This document shows, one piece after another, positions 1 through 7,288 of a DNA stretch of 20,197 nucleotides. Position numbers and translations under genes: made by a program. The notes under the pieces were generated by a model that saw only the letters and a program-made list of their open reading frames with translations, did not search any database and was not told where the DNA came from. Source of the DNA: an uncultured Campylobacter sp. (GTDB lineage Bacteria > Campylobacterota > Campylobacteria > Campylobacterales > Campylobacteraceae); assembly GCF_938045465.1 (NCBI RefSeq), contig NZ_CALIBF010000046.1, forward strand, positions 1 through 20,197, given 5' to 3'. Within the stretch, counting starts at the first letter, position 1, and each line of letters begins with the position of its first letter.

Positions 1-140
1 CCGCAAATTTGAATCATCTGATGCGACGCCTCGTCCATTTTAGGCTCGCTGCAATGCGAAACGCCTGGCTCTGGATGCTCCGAGTTAGAGCAGCCGCATA
101 TAATCAGCGCCGCGCAGACAAACAGGAGGGAGTTTTTCAT
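1..140 (-). CDS. Putative lipoprotein, 3' end outside the window
   Basis: Only the first 46 codons are visible; the gene runs off the left edge. The start is the ATG whose complement lies at 138-140, preceded on the minus strand by AAAGGAT at a normal distance. The product begins with MKNSLLFVCAALIICGC, a short lysine-containing n-region and hydrophobic stretch ending in an ICGC lipobox, so it is probably acylated at Cys17 and held in a membrane facing the periplasm. The visible mature part (Ser18 onward) is rich in Cys, His and Met (for example HCSEPKMDEASHQM), which could bind metal, but this is too short to assign to a family. It is divergent from the Met/His-tailed membrane protein at 453, so a shared copper-related role is possible. 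Function unknown. Confidence 0.7.
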   Translation of the reverse strand, partial: MKNSLLFVCAALIICGCSNSEHPEPGVSHCSEPKMDEASHQMIQIC

Positions 141-452
141 TCTAAATCCTTTTAAAAAATTTTGTAATTCTATCTTTGCGAAGCTGAAATTTTACGGAAT
201 TTAAAGCGTTTCGGATAAATTTAATGTATCTGCATTTGCAAATATAAATTTTCTAAATTTCGCGTTAGATACAAAGAGACGGCGTGCGAGGCGAGATAAA
301 TTTAATATTTGTGAGCGAGTTTTAAGATGCAGCTCAAATCATTTTACGGAAAAGTATAAGATTAAAGATTTGCCTAATCCTGTCTATCGTTTTAAAATTT
401 TTTACTGAAAGCCGCTAGAATTGCGCCCTTTAAACCAAAATAAGGAGAAAAC
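141..452. other. Divergent intergenic region with candidate promoters
   Basis: This AT-rich 312-base gap separates the leftward lipoprotein gene from the rightward Met/His-tailed membrane protein. A TAGAAT hexamer at 416-421 is a possible -10 box for the rightward gene, followed by AAGGAG (442-447) just before the ATG at 453. On the minus strand TAGAAT (complement of 167-172) could serve the lipoprotein gene. No convincing -35 boxes are visible, which is usual in Campylobacter. I see no ORF, RNA gene or strong hairpin. Confidence 0.4.
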
Positions 453-1058
453 ATGGCAATGACGAATTACATGGAACTTTTGATGGCAAATCAGCCGTGG
501 AATTTGATTTTATTTATGGCGGTGCCGATGGGCTTAGCAGAAGCGATAGTAGCGAGCGAATTTTTTAGCTTGTACCGCGCGAAGGAGGGCTCTTTGGCAC
601 TAAAAATCAATAAATGCCTTAGCATCATTCTCGGCGCTTATTTTACGATATTAATCATTTACGTAGCGGTTAAAATTTTGCCCGCTATTCATTTACGTGG
701 CGCTGCGGACACCTTAGCTTTGGCGGCATACGTAGCGGCGGCGCTGCCTGCGCTGGTGCTGCTACTTTTGGAGCTCGGAGTTATCGCAAAAGGAGCGGAA
801 TTTAGAGCTAGGCTTAAATTTCATTTCTTGGCGCTGATTGTATTTTTGGTGCTAGGACACGTCGCGATGATTTTTGGAATGACCGATCCAGGTGTGAGTG
901 GCATGGATCATTCTATGATGGATCATGGCTCGATGAGCGGGATGAGCCACGATATGGGTTCGATGGAGGGGATGGATCATTCGCATATGAATCATGGCTC
1001 GATGGAGAACATGGATCACGGCGGCATGGATCACTCAAAGATGGAGCATTCACATTAA
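453..1058 (+). CDS. Four-helix membrane protein with Met/His-rich tail
   Basis: The 201-residue product has about four membrane segments (roughly residues 15-38, 50-75, 85-112 and 122-142) and a hydrophilic tail, residues 143-201. The tail holds 14 Met and 10 His in 59 residues, arranged as degenerate MDHS/MDHG/MSH/MNH/MEH motifs. The membrane part resembles a small uncharacterised permease-like family (I think DUF6803; not certain). Met/His-rich tails of this type bind Cu(I)/Cu(II) in proteins such as PcoA, CopA and CopK, so copper binding or export is the likely role. The gene has its own AAGGAG site 6 bases before the ATG and stands alone, 390 bases before the sulfite-respiration regulators. 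That system uses a copper enzyme, so a copper link would fit, but the two are not in one operon. The repetitive tail probably varies in length between strains. Confidence 0.75.
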   Translation: MAMTNYMELLMANQPWNLILFMAVPMGLAEAIVASEFFSLYRAKEGSLALKINKCLSIILGAYFTILIIYVAVKILPAIHLRGAADTLALAAYVAAALPALVLLLLELGVIAKGAEFRARLKFHFLALIVFLVLGHVAMIFGMTDPGVSGMDHSMMDHGSMSGMSHDMGSMEGMDHSHMNHGSMENMDHGGMDHSKMEHSH

Positions 1059-1067
1059 CTTTAGTAT

Positions 1068-1094
1068 GCCCGGCTTGGGCTAAATTTTAAAATT
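1068..1094 (+). terminator. Weak candidate terminator
   Basis: Ten bases after the Met/His-tail gene, GCCC-GGCTT-GGGC forms a 4-bp GC hairpin (1068-1080) followed by TAAATTTTAAAATT. The stem is short and the T-tract broken, so this is only a possible rho-independent terminator. Confidence 0.3.
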
Positions 1095-1180
1095 CTATCC
1101 CGCCGAGCTGCGGAGCTAATAGATCTTTATGATTTGATTGCCTTTGTCTGCGAAATGCATATGCAAGCCCCTCTAAATAG

Positions 1181-1223
1181 AATTTTACCGCCTTTCATCT
1201 GTCGCCTGCGAGGCGGTAAAATT
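1181..1223. repeat. Perfect 12-bp inverted repeat
   Basis: AATTTTACCGCC (1181-1192) is the exact reverse complement of GGCGGTAAAATT (1212-1223), with 19 bases between. No T-run follows on either strand, so it is not a normal terminator. It could be a regulator site, a structured leader or a relic of an element. It lies about 155 bases upstream of the candidate mccR -10 box. Confidence 0.6.
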
Positions 1224-1305
1224 TAATATCAAGCTTATCGCCCCGCCTTTTTATGTTCTTGTGATATTTTTATCCAACTTATGCAGGCGCAAAGCTTGCA
1301 CATAG

Positions 1306-1353
1306 GCGGTTGCAGGTTTAAATTTGCGTGCAAACCGCTTTGGTATATTTTTT
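1306..1353 (+). terminator. Imperfect hairpin with T-rich tail
   Basis: GCGGTTGCA (1306-1314) pairs with TGCAAACCGC (1329-1338), leaving one bulged A and a 14-base loop. TTTGGTATATTTTTT follows at 1339-1353. This could terminate upstream transcription before the mccRS promoter. No experimental or comparative support is available here. Confidence 0.35.
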
Positions 1354-1383
1354 AACGTTAGTTTAATGCTAAATTTATATAAT
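1352..1383 (+). promoter_or_regulatory. Candidate sigma-70 promoter of mccRS
   Basis: A perfect TATAAT lies at 1378-1383 within an AT-rich, T-phased stretch (TTTAACGTTAGTTTAATGC), typical of Campylobacter housekeeping promoters that lack a strict -35 box. It is 65 bases before the mccR ATG. Confidence 0.5.
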
Positions 1384-1448
1384 TTAAGCGAGTTATATTT
1401 AAGAGATGATTAAGAATGAAATGCGCTAAGCTTGGAGGCGGATAGAGT

Positions 1449-2138
1449 ATGCAAGATTACGAATTATTGGATGTTTTGTCCAATAAAAGGGTCCTTTGCC
1501 TAGAGGATGAGCCTGGGATTTTAAAAAATATAACCGAATCGCTGCAGCTGTTTTTCGGCGAAGTAGTGGGGGTTAAGGACGGGCTGGAGGCGCTTGATGA
1601 GGCGATGAGCGGTTCGTACGATGCGCTAGTTTTTGATATCGGCGTGCCGCATATGGACGGGCTAGAGGTCGTTAAAAAGATCCGTGCCGCGGGTATCTCA
1701 GTGCCGATCGTGATACTTTCGAGCCACACCGAGCAGGAGTATCTGTGGCGGGCGGTGGAGCTTAAGATCACCAGGTATCTGCCTAAGCCGTACGACAAAA
1801 ACGCCTTTATAAAGGCGTTGCAAGACGTTGCTGCGGAGCTGATAAATCACGCGCCGATATTGAGTATAAACGATGAGCTGAAGTATGATTTTGCCAAAAA
1901 AATCATCTACGTCAAAGACAGCGCCTGTCATCTTTCCAAAAGCGAGAGCAAGCTTTTGGAGTACTTTTTAGCGCGCAAAAATCAAACCGTAACCTACGAG
2001 CAGCTATTCGACTATATGTGGGAGTTCGAGCAGCCCAGCAAGGAGGCGATCAAGGCGATCGTCAAAGAGCTACGCCGCAAGATCGGCAAGGACGTGATCA
2101 AAAATTTATATGCGGTGGGGTATCTCTTTGAAGTATAA
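1449..2138 (+). CDS. mccR: OmpR-family response regulator MccR
   Basis: The 229-residue product has an N-terminal receiver domain (about 12-130) with acidic residues E19/D20/E21, phospho-acceptor D63 in VFDIGVPHMDG, S91 and the conserved K113-P114. A C-terminal winged-helix DNA-binding domain of OmpR/PhoB type follows (about 145-229: LSKSESKLLEYF, then KELRRKIG and the terminal YAVGYLFEV). Such proteins bind DNA as phosphorylated dimers on tandem direct repeats. GGAGG at 1434-1438 precedes the ATG. The gene overlaps the kinase gene, so the two form a cognate pair. It lies directly upstream of mccA; in W. succinogenes a MccRS pair gives sulfite-responsive control of the mcc genes. The gene name rests on that context. 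Confidence 0.85.
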   Translation: MQDYELLDVLSNKRVLCLEDEPGILKNITESLQLFFGEVVGVKDGLEALDEAMSGSYDALVFDIGVPHMDGLEVVKKIRAAGISVPIVILSSHTEQEYLWRAVELKITRYLPKPYDKNAFIKALQDVAAELINHAPILSINDELKYDFAKKIIYVKDSACHLSKSESKLLEYFLARKNQTVTYEQLFDYMWEFEQPSKEAIKAIVKELRRKIGKDVIKNLYAVGYLFEV

Positions 2139-3546
2139 ATTTAAATTTATCGTAGCGCTTTTCGTGCTGCTATATATCGTAATTACGGCTTTGGTTTTTA
2201 ACTTTTACCGCGAGCTTGCGCTAAAGGACACGAGGCGCGAGGCGTTTTATATCCTAGATACGATGAATGCGGTACGCGATTACGTCTCGACCGTGCAGCG
2301 CCCGCTAATAAACGAGCTTAAAGAAAAAAAGCTTCTAAACGAGGATTTTTTCGATCCGAGGCTGATGTCCTCGACCTACATAACGCGCGAAATTTATAAA
2401 ATTCAGCTCGCCAAAGAAAATATCAACTACGACTACAAGCTCGTCGCCACCGATCCGCTCAATCCCGAGCATGAGGGAAGCGAGTTTGAGAATGAAATTT
2501 TAGAGGGCTTTAAAGAAAGCAAATATAAAGAATATTCCAGAATCGTCTATGATAAAGGTGGCGCCTCGTATCTTTTGAGTCTACCGATAACAAACTCTCA
2601 GCCTTCGTGCACCGAGTGCCACAGCATCAACGCAGCGCCTAAAAAGATGCAAGAGCTCTACGGAGACGTGGGAAATTTAAAAGGCGGCCTAGGCGATACG
2701 ATCGCTATGATAAGCTTTAAAATTCCGATAAAAAGCATTCTGCTCTATCACACCAAAGAGTTTGTCGTTAGCGGCCTAAGCTTGCTTGTGGTATTTTTGA
2801 TCTGTATATTTTGTATCTATAAAATTCACAAAAAAAACGAGACCTTAAAGATGCAAACCCAGCTTTTGATGATAAATCAAAGCCGCCTCGCGCTCATGGG
2901 CGAGATGATCGGCAATATCTCGCACCAGTGGCGCCAGCCACTATCGCAGATCAGCTCTACGCTCATAAATTTAGAGCTTTACAACGAGCGGGGCAAGCTC
3001 TCAAAAGAGAGGCTCGAGGGCGGCATCAGGGATGCGGGCGAGCAGGTGAAATTTATGAGCGATACGATCGAGGATTTTAAAAATTTCTTCAATCCGAACA
3101 TGCCGAAGAAGGAATTTAGCGCCAGCGAAGCGATCGAGCAGGCGCGTAAAATTTTAAATGCCTCGCTTAAAAAGCACGTCATCGACATAAGCGTGCGGAT
3201 AGAAGAAAATTTCACGCTTTATGGCAACGTAAACGAGCTCATCCAGGTGCTCATAAATATCATAAACAACGCAAAGGAGGCGTTTTTGGACGTGCCGCTT
3301 AAACGGCGCGAGATTAAAATTCGCTCGTTTTTAAAGCAGGGCGAGCGAGTGATTACGATCGAAAATAACGCAAGCCGCATCGATGAAGCGCAGCTAGATA
3401 AAATTTTTGAGCCGCACTTTACGACGAAACAGCAGGGCAGCGGACTCGGGCTATACATGAGTAAGATGATAATCGAAAAAAACGGAGGGAGCATAAGCGC
3501 TGCGAATTCCGACGAAGGCGCGATATTTACGATCTCTTTTCGTTAA
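2110..3546 (+). CDS. mccS: Haem c-type sensor histidine kinase MccS
   Basis: This 478-residue inner-membrane kinase has a first membrane helix (about 12-32) and a periplasmic sensor region (about 33-215) of the Tll0287-like/DUF3365 type. That region contains a haem c attachment motif, CTECH, at C167-C170-H171. A second helix follows (about 218-238), then a HisKA region with phospho-acceptor H272 in ISHQWRQPLSQ, the form common in Campylobacterota. The ATP-binding domain shows the N box (NIINNAKEAF) and GSGLGLYMSK. The haem motif suggests that the sensor detects a redox or sulfur ligand through a covalent haem. The ATG at 2110 lies inside mccR and has no good ribosome site. An in-frame TTG at 2128, preceded by GGTGGGG (2113-2119), is an equally good or better start and would remove six residues. 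Confidence 0.85.
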   Translation: MRWGISLKYKFKFIVALFVLLYIVITALVFNFYRELALKDTRREAFYILDTMNAVRDYVSTVQRPLINELKEKKLLNEDFFDPRLMSSTYITREIYKIQLAKENINYDYKLVATDPLNPEHEGSEFENEILEGFKESKYKEYSRIVYDKGGASYLLSLPITNSQPSCTECHSINAAPKKMQELYGDVGNLKGGLGDTIAMISFKIPIKSILLYHTKEFVVSGLSLLVVFLICIFCIYKIHKKNETLKMQTQLLMINQSRLALMGEMIGNISHQWRQPLSQISSTLINLELYNERGKLSKERLEGGIRDAGEQVKFMSDTIEDFKNFFNPNMPKKEFSASEAIEQARKILNASLKKHVIDISVRIEENFTLYGNVNELIQVLINIINNAKEAFLDVPLKRREIKIRSFLKQGERVITIENNASRIDEAQLDKIFEPHFTTKQQGSGLGLYMSKMIIEKNGGSISAANSDEGAIFTISFR

Positions 3547-3568
3547 ATTTAGACTTCATTAAATTTCT

Positions 3569-3598
3569 CCCTTTTTCACCCTTTTTTGTTGATATTAT
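3569..3598 (+). promoter_or_regulatory. mccA promoter with tandem 10-bp repeats (possible MccR box)
   Basis: CCCTTTTT occurs at 3569-3576 and again at 3579-3586, an exact 10-bp period. It ends a few bases before a -10-like TATTAT (3593-3598). OmpR-family regulators bind tandem direct repeats spaced one helical turn apart, often over the -35 position as here. A strong AAAGGAGG site (3639-3646) precedes the mccA start. The assignment to MccR is inference from position and spacing. Confidence 0.5.
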
Positions 3599-3650
3599 TT
3601 CGAGCGTAGAACTTTGCTAATTTAAAATTTCGATTTTCAAAGGAGGAGCC

Positions 3651-5726
3651 ATGAAAAAATGGAATAAGATGCTACTCGGCGCGCTAGCCTGTATTAGCAT
3701 TTTTGCCGCAGGAGCCTGTGCTGATGAAGGCATGGGGCATGAGATGGAAATGTCGCAAAAATCGCGCGACGTCATCGCAAATCCTAAGGGCACGTTGCAA
3801 AGCAGAGGCGTCATATCCTTGCAGGACTACGTCGTAGAAGAGCGAGAGATGTATGACTGGCTATTTAAAAACCACCCGATTTTTACCAAATACGGCGGTA
3901 AGACGGTCGGTAAGATGGATGTACACGACCGAGGTTTGGAGTGGCTTGCGGAAGGGCATGGATTTGACTTTTCAAAGGCTAGCAAAAGAGACGACGGCAA
4001 GGGCTATAGCTCTATGATGTATAGAATCCCTGCGGGCTCTTCTTTGCAATTTCCGAATAAATTCATAGGTCCTGAAAAATGCGGCGAGTGCCACCCTGCG
4101 CAGTATGAGACATGGAGCAGATCGCGCCACGCCACTACTATCCGCTTCCCGGGCGAGCACCCGGAGGTTAATAACAACCTAACCGATCCTGTATTTAGCC
4201 CGGATACGGCGTCGATCCTTCCAAAAGGTATTACCCCTGACGTAATTTATGCGACCGTGGGACACTTAAGGACAAAATTTGGCTACGTAGATGCATGGCT
4301 TCTACGCGGAACCTATCACGTAGAGGGCGGCTTGCTAAGAGATGGCACCGGTCAAATCGTAGCGGGCGGCAACCAATTCCAAAGGACTTGGGCGTTAAAT
4401 TTAGACGATGAGACGGTCAAAAAGATCAAAAAGATCGTTCCGGAATTCCCGGAAACTCTAGCCGATTATGGCGATAACGGCGGTTACGTAAGAGGTCTTG
4501 CGTCGTATGCTGCAAAATACAAAAAATCGATGTTTTTCCAAGCAAACAGCTCGTATTGCGAAGTCTGCCACCCATTCAAATTCGATTTTAAAACTAAAAA
4601 AGAATTCTATGCTGCTTTGGGTAACGCAAAAGAGCTTCAAAAGCACACTATCTCCAAGGGTATCACCTGCGAAGAGTGTCATGGAGCGGGCGGTCACCTT
4701 GACGGCGCTACAAATTTTAGAACCTCAAACTGCGAACGCTGCCACCAAAGATTTAACTATAGCCCTGATTTAGCTCGTGCTAATCCGCTAAACAACGGAA
4801 ATCCCGATCTATCTCTTAGCTCTAAATTTAAATCTATGGGACCAGGATGTGGCTCTGAAGGCTCTCAGTCCTACTTTACCGCTCACTACGAGAAGGGTAT
4901 GCGCTGCGTAACCTGCCACGATCCGCACGATAACACCGGACCGGTAGTTGGCGATAAAACCGTCAAGGGTGTAAATTACAACTCAGAGCAGGGCTATTTG
5001 AGCGCGTTTTATACAAAGCCTAAGATCACAAAAGAGTGCAAAGATTGCCACCAAGAGCAAGCCTACATCGCTGCAAGAGCCGATACGCATAAAGACAACA
5101 CTTGCGCATCTTGCCACATGCCGTTTATGATGAGCTGCGAGAACTTCTACGCTATTCAGTTCCAAGACAACGCGGGATTTGATACTCAAAGAAGATCGCA
5201 CATCTGGAAGATCGACATCGATCCTGCTAGAAAATCTCTAGTCGCAGGCGATGCCGCTAAAGGTCCAAGAGATGCGAAAGATTGGCACTTCCAAAGAAAT
5301 AAAGATGGACGAAATTTCGTCGATCTTATGTGGTCGTGCGCACGAACATCTTGGGCGGATAAAGATATGCAAGATACCAAAGGCTGCCACAGTCCTGTCG
5401 TTTCCGAGCTAAAAGAGACACTTCACTTCAAGAACCAAAAGCAGGTTTACGATGAGGTTATGGGCTGGCAAACTCCAATTAAGAGCGATTTCTCGCAAGT
5501 TAAGATCGGTATTCAAGGAATTTACTCTATCCTTGAGACTAAAAAGCTTAACTCCAGTGATAAAACTCGCGTCTATGAGCTAATCGAAAAAGCTCAAGAC
5601 ACCGTCGATCTTATCGAAAAAGACGGCTCATGGGGAATGCATGGCTTTAAATATACTAAGCAAAGGCTAGAAGCCGCTAAAGAGTATATCAAAGAGGCTC
5701 AAAGAATTCTAAATAATAATTTATAA
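3651..5726 (+). CDS. mccA: Octahaem c-type copper sulfite reductase MccA
   Basis: This periplasmic enzyme reduces sulfite to sulfide with six electrons. The 691-residue precursor has a Sec signal peptide, probably cut after ACA (residue 24). Seven CX2CH motifs start at C144, C303, C340, C361, C419, C463 and C485. An eighth site is CX15CH (C563...C579-H580), the hallmark of MccA. Two non-haem cysteines, C400 and C496, sit one residue from the Cu(I) ligands C399 and C495 that I recall for W. succinogenes MccA. The same +1 offset puts Tyr124, Lys209, Tyr286, Arg367 and Lys394 at the recalled active-site positions Y123, K208, Y285, R366 and K393. All catalytic features are therefore intact. The C-terminal part (about 600-691) is helical, as in related multihaem proteins. 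It is the first gene of the operon, with a strong AAAGGAGG ribosome site. Confidence 0.97.
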   Translation: MKKWNKMLLGALACISIFAAGACADEGMGHEMEMSQKSRDVIANPKGTLQSRGVISLQDYVVEEREMYDWLFKNHPIFTKYGGKTVGKMDVHDRGLEWLAEGHGFDFSKASKRDDGKGYSSMMYRIPAGSSLQFPNKFIGPEKCGECHPAQYETWSRSRHATTIRFPGEHPEVNNNLTDPVFSPDTASILPKGITPDVIYATVGHLRTKFGYVDAWLLRGTYHVEGGLLRDGTGQIVAGGNQFQRTWALNLDDETVKKIKKIVPEFPETLADYGDNGGYVRGLASYAAKYKKSMFFQANSSYCEVCHPFKFDFKTKKEFYAALGNAKELQKHTISKGITCEECHGAGGHLDGATNFRTSNCERCHQRFNYSPDLARANPLNNGNPDLSLSSKFKSMGPGCGSEGSQSYFTAHYEKGMRCVTCHDPHDNTGPVVGDKTVKGVNYNSEQGYLSAFYTKPKITKECKDCHQEQAYIAARADTHKDNTCASCHMPFMMSCENFYAIQFQDNAGFDTQRRSHIWKIDIDPARKSLVAGDAAKGPRDAKDWHFQRNKDGRNFVDLMWSCARTSWADKDMQDTKGCHSPVVSELKETLHFKNQKQVYDEVMGWQTPIKSDFSQVKIGIQGIYSILETKKLNSSDKTRVYELIEKAQDTVDLIEKDGSWGMHGFKYTKQRLEAAKEYIKEAQRILNNNL

Positions 5727-5729
5727 TTC

Positions 5730-5761
5730 TTTCGGGGTCGCGTAAGCTCGCGGCCCCGAAA
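5730..5761 (+). terminator. Strong hairpin between mccA and mccB
   Basis: TTTCGGGGTCGCG (5730-5742) pairs with CGCGGCCCCGAAA (5749-5761) around a 6-base loop. The stem has 13 pairs, one of them T-G. Only TTT follows (5762-5764), so it is more likely a partial terminator or a 3'-end stabiliser than a full stop. It lies 4 bases after the mccA stop and 16 before the mccB start. It would let the cell make much more MccA than assembly proteins. Confidence 0.75.
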
Positions 5762-5777
5762 TTTAAAAGGCAAATGT

Positions 5778-6551
5778 ATGCAAAAAAGACTAAAAATTTT
5801 CTTGCCTATCGTTTTGGCAAGCTGCGCGTTGAGCGCGAATTTAACTACGCAAGAACAAAAAGAATCTTATAGCATCGGAGCTTCTACCGGAAGCTATGTT
5901 TCAAACCAGCTGCATTCACAAGCCGCATTAGGCGTCAAGTACGACTTAGATGCGGTGATAGAGGGGTTTTTGGACGCTCTTAAAAAGCAGCAGAAGCTAA
6001 AAGATGAGGAAATTATTGCGCTTTTGAATCAAAGAGCCGATAAGCTAAATAAGATCGTAGAAACAAATTCCAAAGCGGAGCTTGATAAAAATTTAAAAGC
6101 GGGCAAGGAATTTATGGCGAAAAATGCCAAAAATCCGGACGTTAAAACCACGAAATCCGGTCTTCAATATGAAATTCTAAAGCTAGGTATGGGCGAAAAG
6201 CCAAAGCCTGAGAGCGTAGTAGTGATGAACTACAAGGCGTATTTGACGAACGGTAGCGTATTTGACGATACTTTCGCATCTAAAATTCCGGCGCATCTTT
6301 CTATGATAGGCTTAATCGACGGATTACGCGAGGGATTGCTTTTGATGAATACAGGCTCGAAATATAAATTTATAATCCCTAGTAATTTAGCCTACGGCAA
6401 CGTGGACGTAGATAGAATTCCTGCGGGTTCTGTGGTGATTTTTGAAGCCGAACTACTAAAAGTTTTAAAGCCCGGTGAGCTTGCCGATGCAGCCAAAAAG
6501 CTTAGCGAGAGCGAGGCTAAAAGCTTTCACGACGCGAACAAAACAAAGTAG
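5778..6551 (+). CDS. mccB: Periplasmic FKBP-type peptidyl-prolyl isomerase MccB
   Basis: This 257-residue protein has the layout of Mip/FkpA isomerases: an exported leader, a helical dimerisation domain (about 22-120, FKBP_N type), and an FKBP domain (about 122-215, from SGLQYEILKLG to VVIFEAELLKVLKPG), followed by a charged helical tail. It probably helps fold MccA or other exported Mcc proteins. The leader contains VLASC (Cys16), which fits a lipobox, so MccB may be a lipoprotein; cleavage after ALSA is the alternative. In the FKBP pocket the usual VIPGW is replaced by LIDGL, and the tryptophan is missing, so proline-isomerase activity may be weak and the chaperone role dominant. AAAAGG (5765-5770) precedes the ATG. 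The second gene of mcc clusters is of this type. Confidence 0.9.
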   Translation: MQKRLKIFLPIVLASCALSANLTTQEQKESYSIGASTGSYVSNQLHSQAALGVKYDLDAVIEGFLDALKKQQKLKDEEIIALLNQRADKLNKIVETNSKAELDKNLKAGKEFMAKNAKNPDVKTTKSGLQYEILKLGMGEKPKPESVVVMNYKAYLTNGSVFDDTFASKIPAHLSMIGLIDGLREGLLLMNTGSKYKFIIPSNLAYGNVDVDRIPAGSVVIFEAELLKVLKPGELADAAKKLSESEAKSFHDANKTK

Positions 6552-6579
6552 TTTTGCTTAAATTTAGTCGGAGGAGAAT

Positions 6580-7287
6580 ATGCAAAAGCAAAGAAGAAAT
6601 TTTATAAAATCCGCCGCACTCGGCTCTTTGGGGCTTGGCGCAATCGCCTCAAGCTTACTCGCGCAAAATAGCGCGGATAAAAGCGCGCAGGACGCAAATG
6701 CGAGCGCTAAAAAGCAAGAGCCGAAAAAGCCGCACTACGGCATGATATTCGATCAGAACAAATGTGTGGGCTGCACCGACTGCGAGATAGCCTGTAAAAA
6801 GGTAAATTTGGTTCCGAAAGGTCAGATGAGGCTTTTTATCCAGGATAAAACCGATCCGCTAAATTTGAAGGAAAAGCGCTATGTTAGAGTGTCTTGTCAG
6901 CAGTGCGAGGACGCGCCGTGCGTAAAAGTTTGCCCGACGAAAGCCTGCCACAAAGACGAAAAAACCGGCATCACGACGATGAACACCGACGATTGCATCG
7001 CCTGTAAATACTGCATCGTCGCCTGTCCTTACGACGTACGCTTCATAAACCACAATACCAAAGCCGCAGAGAGCTGCAACTTCTGCTTGGATACGAATTT
7101 AAAAGACGGTCACGAGCCTGCCTGCATCGAGGCGTGCAGATACGAGGCGATCGTATTCGGCGATCTAAACGACGAAAGCTCGCACATCAGCAAGCTACTT
7201 CGCGTAAAAGACAGCCTGCGAATGCGCCCGGAGTGCGGCACGAAGCCGAGCCTGCGCTATATTCCTGCGGTTAGATTGGGGGTGTGA
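6580..7287 (+). CDS. mccC: NrfC-like four-cluster iron-sulfur protein MccC
   Basis: This 235-residue periplasmic electron carrier would take electrons from MccD and pass them to MccA. The N-terminus QKQRRNFIKSAALGSLGLG is a twin-arginine signal, so it is exported folded with its clusters. Sixteen ligand cysteines in four groups can hold four [4Fe-4S] clusters: C62/65/68/72, C106/109/114/118, C139/142/145/149 and C166/169/182/186. The family is that of NrfC, PsrB and DmsB. An extra cysteine, C123, follows the second group. GGAGGAG sits just upstream of the ATG. The stop is one base before mccD, so the two are translated together and act as one quinol-dehydrogenase module. Confidence 0.93.
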   Translation: MQKQRRNFIKSAALGSLGLGAIASSLLAQNSADKSAQDANASAKKQEPKKPHYGMIFDQNKCVGCTDCEIACKKVNLVPKGQMRLFIQDKTDPLNLKEKRYVRVSCQQCEDAPCVKVCPTKACHKDEKTGITTMNTDDCIACKYCIVACPYDVRFINHNTKAAESCNFCLDTNLKDGHEPACIEACRYEAIVFGDLNDESSHISKLLRVKDSLRMRPECGTKPSLRYIPAVRLGV

Positions 7288-7288
7288 T

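Larger units (their letters stand above)
1059..1448. other. Intergenic region upstream of mccRS
   Basis: These 390 bases hold no convincing gene. They contain a weak terminator (1068-1094), a perfect 12-bp inverted repeat (1181-1223), an imperfect hairpin followed by a T-rich run (1306-1353) and a TATAAT box (1378-1383). AGGAGG-like sequence (TTGGAGG, 1432-1438) precedes the mccR start. The region therefore separates the copper-tail gene from mccRS and probably carries the mccRS promoter. Confidence 0.5.

Noticed and set aside
852..1034. Minus-strand reading frame rich in His and Met
   Set aside because: It is the mirror of the MDHS-type repeat in the real gene; it has no ribosome site or independent support.
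3651..5726. Hydroxylamine oxidoreductase-like or tetrathionate/nitrite octahaem reductase instead of MccA
   Set aside because: The CX15CH motif, the two copper cysteines and the mccBCD-ccsA1 context are specific to MccA.
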